NCBI GenBank assembly: GCA_001931905.2
Contig: MSJI02000894.1
Span: 62,001-126,000, forward strand
DNA length: 64,000 nucleotides
From: Cladosporium sp. IMV 00045
Lineage: Eukaryota; Ascomycota; Dothideomycetes; Cladosporiales; Cladosporiaceae
Direction of reading: 5' to 3'
Under the pieces are notes generated by a model. That model ran no database searches, was not told where the DNA came from, and saw nothing but the letters and a program-made list of their open reading frames with translations. Below are positions 51,835-60,247 of the stretch, piece by piece (the first letter of the stretch is position 1; the number at the start of each line of letters is the position of its first letter). The position numbers and the translations under genes are program-made.

Positions 51835-52427
51835 ATGAAATTCTCATACATCTTCCTCCTTGCGAGCGGCTCGCTCGTCGCAGCCCAGGACAGCAGTACC
51901 GGCGGTGGTTTGCTGTCTTCCATCACCAACGCAGGTGCGCAGGATGTCTTTAACTCATCAAAACGCACAACTAACTCGAATCTCAGGTTCGATCGTCTCG
52001 AGCGCCACGAACGCCCCAAGTATGACATGATATGTCGCCTGCTCTATCTCGCGTACTGACATTGCATCCAGGTTCCATCCTCTCTAGTGTCACCAACGCC
52101 CCAAGTAAGACATGAGATATTCCCTACTCGATCCGTGTACTGACATTGCGTTTAGGCTCCGCCCTCAATAGTGTGACCGGTGGGAGCTCCTCCGGCAGTA
52201 ACAGTGCTTCATCGACAGGCTCAGGCTCGTCTTCGTCTAGCGGCAGCAGCACATCCAGTGGCAGCTCTGGTAGCTCTTCCACAAGTGGATCTTCTGGAGG
52301 TACTGTTAATTCGGCTACTTCCGCCGCAGGCAGCGTGGCCTCGAGCGCAGAGTCCGACGCTGGAGCAGTGGCTACTGCTGTCCCGGCTTTCCTTGGAGCT
52401 GCTGGTCTTGCTTTCGCACTGTTGTAG
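51835..52427 (+). CDS. Small GPI-type Ser-rich surface protein with duplicated micro-exons
   Basis: Four exons, 51835-51934, 51987-52019, 52072-52104 and 52156-52427, with introns of 52, 52 and 51 bp, give 145 residues. MKFSYIFLLASGSLVAAQ is the signal peptide. The middle repeats a short unit across exon borders: LLSSITNAG, SIVSSATNAPS, SILSSVTNAPS, SALNSVTGG. Next come about 55 residues of Ser/Gly. The end, SDAGAVATAVPAFLGAAGLAFALL, has the small residues and hydrophobic tail of a GPI-attachment signal. Exons 2 and 3 are 33 bp each, and introns 2 and 3 are nearly identical, so an exon-intron unit was duplicated in tandem. All joins share phase 1. Function unknown; a cell-wall or surface protein is likely. 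Confidence 0.82.
51987..52155 (+). repeat. Tandem duplication of an exon-intron unit
   Basis: Unit A is 51987-52071 and unit B 52072-52155 (85 and 84 bp). Each is a 33-bp exon plus a 51-52 bp intron. Shared words include ACGCCCCAAGTA at the exon end, GACATGA after the donor and TACTGACATTGC at the branch site. The duplication keeps phase, so each unit adds eleven residues. Confidence 0.88.
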
Positions 52428-53213
52428 GAGGTGCATTGCTGAGCTACTCGTGGTCACAAAGATGCCGCCGGTTCTGAGTGGGCACCACCGGCGAGAAGAG
52501 ACACAGAGATCGTGCAGAACAATCGGAAGGTATGCGACATACTGGGAAAGAAGGTTTCTTTGTTGTTCATGTTGTTGGATTGCGGTGATACATGTATATA
52601 CAACGAAAACCTGATGACGTGATCCACCGAAAGCGGCCTCACATGCCGATCTCGCAGATGTCCTTGAGATTTTACCTTAATCTTCGTTCACTTCGCCGAC
52701 TTCATACAGCAACGACATGACAACACGCTGACAAGCTGTCAGCTCACTGCCAGCCTTCGATAGAAAGTATTTCATCATTTGTGATTCCATTTGGATTTTC
52801 ACGGTCTCATAACCTCAGCAAGAAACCTAGCTCTTCAGACCCCGCTGTGGCCCCCTCAATGATGTCGACATTCAACTACTACTTCACATTCATTACAGAG
52901 ACAAATACTCTTGCCATAACGATAGCAGTCAGCATTGATGGACAACAGTAAGCTAATTTGCATCTCATCTCGATACTTACCGACATGTAGCTAGCGACAT
53001 TCGACAAGCGTGCGTCGCTTCATCTGTCAACCTATGCATGGCGTGATAGCTGGGAAGGCAGACGTGATCTTCCAAGACCTCGAGATGTTTACCTAGCTTC
53101 CGATATAACCGAGGAAATGACTCCCTATACATATGGTCGTTTCCCCTCTGCTTTGCTTGGGCTACCTGATATACGAGAACATCTACATTCAGTCTACTTG
53201 GCCGTGCGCAACG
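52428..53213. other. Intergenic upstream of the oxygenase gene
   Basis: About 790 bp. No gene or repeat recognised; presumably 3' UTR of the GPI-type gene and promoter of the oxygenase. Confidence 0.5.
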
Positions 53214-54500
53214 ATGCCTGGCGCAATCATTTCACCTTACAAGCAAGTTCCAGAGACCAAAGCAGACCGTGAGTTGCCTTATTAACAGACAATGAAGCTG
53301 CATCTAACGCAAATATGCAGTGGACTGGGCAGAGCTTGTCACCCTCGATCTGAGCCTGTTCGAAACCCCCGGGGGCAAGGAAGAGCTAGCTAAGCAGCTC
53401 ACTTATGCCGCTCAACATGTCGGGTTCTTCTACGTGAAGAACTTTGGCATTAGCCAGGAAGACGTTGACCGCCAATTTGCCTTAGGCCGAGAGTTTTACG
53501 ACCTGCCGCTCGAGGAAAAGCTCAAGTATCATAATCTTGAGGACTTACACAATGGCGAGTATAATGGCTACCGCCCCGCTGGACTGAGGCAGTGCGTATA
53601 CCCCAATTCTGTTATTTGCCGTATTAGCTACTAACCCATCAGACTCACCGACACTATAAAGGACAACGTCCAGGTCTACAACCTTCCCAAGTTCGATGGC
53701 TACCACGAGCGTGCCCAACCGCCTTTCCTGAAAGACCATATCAAAGAGATCGAAACCTTCAGCAGGAAATGTCACGATCTTGTCGTAGTGAAGCTTCTGC
53801 GTCTCTTTGCCATCATTCTCGAACTCGAAGACGAAGACCAACTCGTCAAGGAGCACCAATACGATGTCAAGGGCGAGGATCATCTCCGCTATATGCACTA
53901 CGCCGCCCGCTCGCCGGAGCTGAACCGTCAAGTCGGCGAGCTCTACTCGCCAGGACACACTGATCTCGGAAGTGTCACGCTGCTTTTCAGGCAACCAGTC
54001 GCTGCTTTGCAGATCTTGAACTCGGAGCAGCAGTGGAAGTGGGTCAAGCCTCAAGATGAGACTATCACCATCAACATCTGCGACGCTCTTCAGGCGCTCA
54101 CTGGTAACTATCTCAAGTCGAGTGTGCATCGCGTACACTCGCCGCCCGATGATCAGGCCCACGTGGACCGCCTCGGCGTGCTCTATTTTGCGCGGTAAGA
54201 TAGCATGCGAGGGGTTGCTCCATACAATACCAACGAATGCATACTGACAAGACTTGCAGCCCCAACAACCATGTCGTGTTGGACCCGATCTCAAACAGCC
54301 CGCTTCTTCAGCGCCTAGGCTTGCGCGAGAACGACCTGACCAAGATCGGACAGCATCTCACCATGGAGGAATGGGTCAAGGCGCGCCAGACCCAGCAGCA
54401 GCGTCGCACCAAAGCACCCAAGATCGAGGGTTCCAACTATACATATGGCGAGAAGGAGCTGGAGATCATCCCAGGCCTGGTTTCCAAGATTTACAATTAA
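53214..54500 (+). CDS. 2-oxoglutarate/Fe(II)-dependent oxygenase (isopenicillin-N-synthase-like)
   Basis: Four exons, 53214-53268, 53321-53591, 53643-54194 and 54260-54500, with introns of 52, 51 and 65 bp, give 372 residues. The N-terminal DIOX_N-type region reads LAKQLTYAAQHVGFFYVKNFG and LEEKLKYH. The double-stranded beta-helix has the iron ligands His214 and Asp216 in GHTDLGSVTLLF and His271 in SSVHRVHSPP, with the 2-oxoglutarate-binding Arg expected in RLGVLYFARP. Substrate is unknown: the family covers secondary-metabolite tailoring and many other oxidations. It is the nearest oxygenase to the NRPS-like gene 2.3 kb downstream on the same strand, with the SLATT gene between on the other strand. 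All splice joins restore conserved sequence. Confidence 0.92.
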
Positions 54501-54795
54501 AGCACCTGTGGTGGAACCCGCTGAACAATGGGCTGCCCCTTGCGGGGCATGGGTGAAAGGTCAAATTCTGAGCATACGAAGTATGAGATGAGAGAATTGA
54601 GCCAAGTCTTGAAAGAACATCTTCGTGAACTTCATAAACGTCGTGTGAAACAATAGAAACAGGCGCCAACAGGATCCATGTTGCCGAATTCTCTGTAGCC
54701 CGTGATAAGTCTTCCAGTTTTTGATTGGTTCCCTAGTTCAGGACAATGTCTGAACAAAGATGCAACACCTACGAGCCACAGCGTCGAGCTTGCGC

Positions 54796-55454
54796 CTACT
54801 TCGCCTTCTCAGGTACCAAGATAGAAGCATCACCAACGTTTTGAAACAGCTCGGCCTGATCTTCAGTCTCTTCATCGAGGGTCCTGGCGGCCTCAGCCTC
54901 CTTCTCCGCATCGACATCCAGGCCAGCTTGCAGCCGTCTCGTCGTATACTCGATCCTGTCGATGATCTTACACAACTGGTGTCGTTCCATCGCTCGCTTT
55001 TCCGGCAATCCAAGACCTTTGAGGGCTGCGATACCGGCAGCAACGAGAGTGTTGATAGCTGCGAGCACAGAGATCAGGTTCTTGCTGAAGTCCATCTGGG
55101 CACCGACGGACTGTGACATACGATGTTAGTCATCAAGGGTCAAGAAATAGTGGAACGGTGATCATACGATTGACAAGCAGAATACAATCTGCGCAGTGAC
55201 CAGAGCCGCAAAGGTGAGACCAGTGACCCAAAACCAGGTCCGGGCTTTCCTCTCACGACTAACGACCTGGTGGTAGAAGCTCGCGCCATGCTTGCTGCCT
55301 CTGCCGGTCGGCGAGGCTTATCAATGTCGCCAATGAGTCTCTGATAGATCTGAAGTTGGGAAGGTCGATTGGCGGAAGTTGGACTTCCGAGCGGTATCTC
55401 GGTGACGGCCGCCTGCATTCGCTGGCGTTCGGGATCGACCTTGCTGTAAGACAT
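54796..55454 (-). pseudogene. Fungal SLATT-domain two-TM protein, apparent frameshift
   Basis: SLATT proteins have two membrane helices and are predicted pore-type effectors in nucleotide-signalling and STAND conflict systems; fungal members are uncharacterised. Exon 1 is 55454-55168, exon 2 is 55110-54796, with a 57-bp intron (GTATGA, branch ACTAAC, CACAG). Helix 1 is WFWVTGLTFAALVTAQIVF; helix 2 is KNLISVLAAINTLVAAGIAA followed by the family motif LKGLGLP, then a charged coiled-coil tail. Start to about codon 47 (PSQLQIYQRLIGDIDKP) is in one frame and the part before helix 1 (GRGSKHGASFYHQVV) in another. The switch falls at 55308-55319, where one base appears to be missing; a stop in the second frame just upstream excludes an alternative start. 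No credible intron spans it. Either a recent frameshift or a sequence error. Confidence 0.72.
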
Positions 55455-56810
55455 GCTGGAGATGATGGTTTGGCGTTTCTGAAGAGGCAGTAAAAGGCAG
55501 GCTCGATGGCAATCTTTAAGGACATCCTCAGAGAGTACGTACTTAAACGAATGGACGCTATCGTCCGCCAGTCTCCTGATGTGTATGCGCCTGCGAGTTC
55601 ACCTTTGCTAGAGTACATTCTCACCGAGTATACGACTTCGACTGAGTGGCGTCTCTCCCTCTGTCTAGCCCTACAGAGAAGGTCATCGGGCGAGCGATGG
55701 CGTTGACGAACACAGTGGACTGGACGCCATTATCCGTCGGTCTCCTGATACGTATATGTCTAAATGTCCAACTTTACGCAGGATATACTCTCATCGACAC
55801 ACGGCTTCAACTAAGCGGTGTCTCTACCTTTGCCTAGGCCTTACAAGAGGCCATCAGGCAAGCGGAGGCGCCGCGGGTGCCACACACAAGCAACATCGGG
55901 CAGGCGTGAAAAGCTTCATACCTTGACTAGTAGCTATGATTCGGCCTTCTCGACCTCAGACGAGGCTCGCTTGCATACAGTCATGCCAATGAGCTCACAC
56001 CAGACACTAAGACACAGTCAGCATATGGTCACCAAACGGTATGCTCAGGCACCTTCGAGGCTGCAAGAGTCTTTGGACTGCAATCAGATCGAATCGCGTA
56101 CCCCGGGGGTGTAGATATCTGTGCCCGTCGTCCGATTCCTACAGCCAGCCACAGGTGCCGTCGAGCGTCGGCTGTATTTCCTCTGCGCCCGACTTTGATG
56201 CAGGAGCATGCAGGGCGGGCTGGAACGGCCGGAGGTGAGGCTAGCAGGCTGTTGGTACACGAAGTACAGTACATGAAGTACACGAGGCAAGAAGCTTGTT
56301 GGTAGATCACGTGCATTTGGTCAATGTCGCGGCAGAACGTCACCAAGCTTCCACACCGCCCTCGCAGATCTGCAGATCATCAGATCCTCACAGATCAGAG
56401 TGCGTTTTCCACATTCAGACACACCGACTCATCCACAGCTAAAGAGGGAAAAGGTATACAGAGATTCATCTCACTGGCACCTGTTTGAGCGTCTTTGGAT
56501 GAATGCACGATCATCCGTTATGGAATCAGTCAAACATGTGTCTGTTTATCTCCAGAACAGATGCTTCATTTGTATCGCCCAAATGCTCAACGCTCGCAAG
56601 TCCGGCCGTTGAGGTTATGATATAACCTTGCTATCACTACTTTCGATGCGATTGCTTCGAGCGCTTGGGACGAGTGAATGACGTGTCAGTGGACCCATGT
56701 GTAGTCCACGACGGCCAGATGGAAGATGCTCCGCATTCATTATGCAGGACTTTTAAATCAGTGACCTCCTACCCTCGCACGCCAATGTTACAAGTTCGCA
56801 GACCAACAGA
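55455..56810. other. Divergent upstream region, SLATT gene / NRPS-like gene
   Basis: About 1.36 kb. Contains the imperfect tandem duplication listed separately. The rest has short frames only. A TTTTAAAT element at about 56749-56756 lies some 55-60 bp before the NRPS-like start. Confidence 0.5.
55552..55870 (+). repeat. Imperfect tandem duplication, unit about 168 bp
   Basis: Copy 1 runs from about 55552 to 55702 and copy 2 from about 55721 to 55870. Matching anchors include TGGACGC at both left ends, GTCTCCTGAT, and the aligned tails ATCGGGCGAGCG and ATCAGGCAAGCG. Most differences I could align are C/T or G/A transitions, many at CpG or CpA sites. The offset changes from 169 to 168, so there is at least one small indel. 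No coding function seen. Confidence 0.75.
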
Positions 56811-59800
56811 ATGTCAAGTCTCATCAATTCCATCCTGTCTGATGACCAGGACCGTCAGTATTCCCCTTCAATCATCTCTACCGGCCTTTTCCCCAATATC
56901 ATTACATACGAAACTCTTGGATCCAATGTCCGCAAATTCCGAGAGGTCCTGGAGGCTGCAGGACTCAGAAGGGACTCGGTATGCTGTATTGCATTGCCCA
57001 ATGGACCGGCTTTTGTCGCCATATTTCTCGTGGTCTTGTCAATGGAAGCGGTTGTAGCGCCCCTCAATCCTGCACTCAAACAGGATGAGCTGGCCTATTC
57101 CCTATCAAGTTTACAGGCTAAAGTCGTCATGGGACCGAGAGGCTTTCAGAACAAAGACACCGACCTAGCTCGAGCATCTAAGGAGCACGATTGCACTCTT
57201 GCGGAGTGTTACTGGGACGGAGATGACTTTGGCCTCAACGTTCTTCGCCAGAACAGCACCACGAGCTGTCCAATGGCTGGGTTGGCCAAAGACACTGATT
57301 TTGTTGCATTGGCTTTACACACTTCGGGTACCACTGGAAAGCCTAAAGCTGTTCCATTACTGCAATCCAACTTGTCCGCCTCCACGAAGAATGTCATCGA
57401 GGCTTATGGACTTCGACAATCCGACCGGAGCATGCTGATCATGCCGTTGTTTCACATCCATGGTATCGTCGCCGGCATGCTCGCGCCTCTTGTCGCAGGA
57501 AGCTGCATCATAATACCAGAAAAGGGCCTTGGACCAGACTTTTGGAGGGACTTCGAAGACTACCGGGCGACATGGTGGACGGCGACACCAACACATCAAA
57601 AGATCTTGCTCTCGTTTGAGAGGCCTCCGCCCCATGTACAGCCACGCTTTATCCGATCTTGCTCGTCGCCGTTAGCACCCAGTCTACTGCAAGAGCTCGA
57701 GACTGCTTTCAAGGCTCCAGTATTGGAAGCTTACGCTATGACCGAGAATGCGCATCATATTGCGTCCCATCTTCTGGGCCAGGAGCGAAGACCAGGAACA
57801 GTAGGTTCACCTTGTGGGACTGTCTCTGTTAAGGTGATTGATGACAATGACGAAGAAGTGAAACAAGGCAATGTAGGCGAAGTAGTCATCAAAGGCCCAT
57901 CGGTGATGCCCGGATATCTGGATAACCCCGAAGCCAACGCCAAAGCTTTCACCGCCAGTGGCCATTTTCGAACCGGCGATCAGGGATCCATTGATGACCT
58001 TGGTCACATCCGTCTGACTGGCAGATTGAAAGAGCTCATCAACAAAGGCGGCGAGAAGATCAGCCCAAATGAGATCGACAAGGTCGTACTTGAACACGAA
58101 GACATCGCTGAGGCGGTCTCTTTTGCGGCGCCTGATGAGATGTACGGCGAGGAGGTAGCTATCGCATTGGTGATGAAGCCTGGCAAAGATGTATCCGCAG
58201 TAAGTTTGAGGCAGTGGCTACAAGGACGCATTAGCGATTTCAAGATTCCTCAGCACGTCTGCAATGTAGAGGCAATCCCGAAGACGGCGACCGGAAAAGT
58301 CCAGAGGACTGGCCTTTACAAATCGGTTCTTTCGAAGGAGACACCGGGGTCAGCAGGGCCACGTGATTTGAAGGCACTTTGGAGCGAAGTCCTCGGCATC
58401 GAGCAGTCGTCTTTCAGCGACGAGGACAGTTTTTTCGACCTTGGCGGCAACTCAGCTCAAGCGATCAAGCTTGCGAGTAAGGCCAGGTCAAACGGATTGA
58501 GCCTGAATGCCGCTGCCGTATTCCGCACCCCGACTCTGAGCGATCTGAAGAGACAGTGCACGACTATCGATTCCGAGGGTAAGACTCAGTCCACAAGCTC
58601 GAAGGAGGACAAGCAGCTGCGAGCAGATTGCGCATATGCATGCGGCGTGGAAACGGATGCGATTGATGACATTGCCCCTTCAACCCCACTTCAACGAAGG
58701 CTTGCGTCCTTGAACCGGGACCAGGGATTATGGGTCTTGTCGCTTACATTCTCCTGCCAGAATATTGGTCTCGCTGAGTTGGAGCAAATTGTCGAAACTA
58801 TCAGGTCACGGAACTCAATCCTACGCTCAAGAATGGTGGAACTCGGTGACAACGTATACAATGTTGTACTCCAAGATCAGGCTGTTTGGGAAACCTCATC
58901 AAGCTTGGCCAAATACCTTTCGCTGATGAAAGGCGCGCGAATGCTCTACGGAGCACCTCAAGTGAGGTATGCGTATGTTCACGATATGGAGGAAGGGCCG
59001 CATCTCGTCATCACGACCACCCATGCCGTGCAAGACATATGGACCAGAAACTTGATATACGACGAGCTTAAGGCTGGACTCCAAAGTCCGGAGGATACGA
59101 AGAAGCTGCCTACACCAACCTCCTTCTGTGATTTCGCTCGATATGTGGAGAGCATCGATCGAACGGAAGCACAGCAATACTGGCTGAAACGTCTGAACGG
59201 CTTCAAACGTTGGTCGTTCCTGGACCGTAACAATGATCCCGAAGCAGCGGGTGCAGGTTCTATCACCAAAACTGTTCAGCCCGAAGGTGCCCCGGGTGTC
59301 GCTGACTTTGCGGACATAACTCTTGTTCACTTGGCTTGGTGCTTGACTTTGAGCTCTCTATCAAACGAGGAGCGCATTTTCTTTATGACCGTCTCCAGCG
59401 GACGTCTTGCAGGCGTTGCAGGAGTCGAGACCATGATGGGCCCGACTCTCACTACAGTTCCGATATGCATGGATCTCTCCGTCACTAAGAACGTCGGCAA
59501 GGCTCTCACCAGCATGCGAGACATGCTTTACGGCAGCGTCCCTTTCGAGCCAATCGCATCGGATTACGTGACGCAGCACTTCGGCACCTCGCAGCGGGAA
59601 ACACTGCTTAATTGTGCGGAGGTTCCTGAGTCTCCCGATCTGGTCATCGCTGGCAAGAATGCATCGCTGCGCTACCGAGCCGAGAAGAACAAAGGCTTGT
59701 ACGGGAAGATGTCTGTCCTTACCAATATGAGAGTCACCAAAGAAGGGAACAATCTACTACTTCAGGCGGTATATGAAAGGTCCGGCTTGAGTGAGTCAAT

Positions 59801-59918
59801 GGTGGAAGATTTGCTTGATCGATTCGCGAAGTGTTTGCGAGAGGTCAGCAGCGCAGATGATGATGCGTCTCTTGCGGACCTAAGGGATGCCGCGCGGCGC
59901 GGCGCATCTGGTAAATAG
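56811..59918 (+). CDS. NRPS-like enzyme, A-PCP-C architecture
   Basis: Single exon, 1035 residues. The adenylation domain (about 1-505) has LHTSGTTGKPKAVP (about 167-180), the YAMTEN core, GHFRTGDQG, GRLKELINKGGEKISPNEID and PKTATGKVQR with the catalytic Lys. It resembles acyl-CoA or oxalyl-CoA synthetase-type AMP-binding enzymes more than classical NRPS A domains. The carrier domain carries FFDLGGNSAQAIKL with the phosphopantetheine Ser548. The C-terminal 400 residues are condensation-like: the HHxxxDG motif is THAVQDI, keeping the second His (738) and the Asp. So it could activate a carboxylic acid, load it on itself and transfer it to an acceptor in trans or on a chain. Product unknown. 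ATG 56811 gives the only full-length reading. Close to an oxygenase and a transporter gene. Confidence 0.93.
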   Translation: MSSLINSILSDDQDRQYSPSIISTGLFPNIITYETLGSNVRKFREVLEAAGLRRDSVCCIALPNGPAFVAIFLVVLSMEAVVAPLNPALKQDELAYSLSSLQAKVVMGPRGFQNKDTDLARASKEHDCTLAECYWDGDDFGLNVLRQNSTTSCPMAGLAKDTDFVALALHTSGTTGKPKAVPLLQSNLSASTKNVIEAYGLRQSDRSMLIMPLFHIHGIVAGMLAPLVAGSCIIIPEKGLGPDFWRDFEDYRATWWTATPTHQKILLSFERPPPHVQPRFIRSCSSPLAPSLLQELETAFKAPVLEAYAMTENAHHIASHLLGQERRPGTVGSPCGTVSVKVIDDNDEEVKQGNVGEVVIKGPSVMPGYLDNPEANAKAFTASGHFRTGDQGSIDDLGHIRLTGRLKELINKGGEKISPNEIDKVVLEHEDIAEAVSFAAPDEMYGEEVAIALVMKPGKDVSAVSLRQWLQGRISDFKIPQHVCNVEAIPKTATGKVQRTGLYKSVLSKETPGSAGPRDLKALWSEVLGIEQSSFSDEDSFFDLGGNSAQAIKLASKARSNGLSLNAAAVFRTPTLSDLKRQCTTIDSEGKTQSTSSKEDKQLRADCAYACGVETDAIDDIAPSTPLQRRLASLNRDQGLWVLSLTFSCQNIGLAELEQIVETIRSRNSILRSRMVELGDNVYNVVLQDQAVWETSSSLAKYLSLMKGARMLYGAPQVRYAYVHDMEEGPHLVITTTHAVQDIWTRNLIYDELKAGLQSPEDTKKLPTPTSFCDFARYVESIDRTEAQQYWLKRLNGFKRWSFLDRNNDPEAAGAGSITKTVQPEGAPGVADFADITLVHLAWCLTLSSLSNEERIFFMTVSSGRLAGVAGVETMMGPTLTTVPICMDLSVTKNVGKALTSMRDMLYGSVPFEPIASDYVTQHFGTSQRETLLNCAEVPESPDLVIAGKNASLRYRAEKNKGLYGKMSVLTNMRVTKEGNNLLLQAVYERSGLSESMVEDLLDRFAKCLREVSSADDDASLADLRDAARRGASGK

Positions 59919-60247
59919 AAACTCCGAGTAGATATCAATCTTCCGGCTCTCATGTGCCAAATACAGATGGCCAACGCTCTGGGATGGCCTACATACAGCG
60001 AGGGGGTGACAAATCTTGACGGAAGTGAGACGCCAAAATTAATATAAATTAGAAGATCAAGTCCTATAATAAAACATGACTTAATCAAAATTCAGTACAT
60101 TCTATATCTCTTGTACGGAAAATTCTGGGGACCATCTATCAAGATATTTTTACAATCTATGGGAGTCATCATCCCAAGCGGTCGCGGTCCAAATCCTCAA
60201 ATGCTCTGATCTCAACGCAACATGTGGGATGGGAACAAGCGATCCCA
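59919..60247. other. Convergent intergenic region
   Basis: 3' flanks of the NRPS-like gene (+) and the ABC transporter gene (-). AT-rich around 60030-60100, consistent with poly(A) signals. No gene. Confidence 0.5.

Noticed and set aside
55250..55454. An intron explaining the SLATT frame change
   Set aside because: The only GT-AG option in range (about 67 bp, GTCCAA to AAG) would delete the conserved QIYQRLIG segment and lacks a good branch site.
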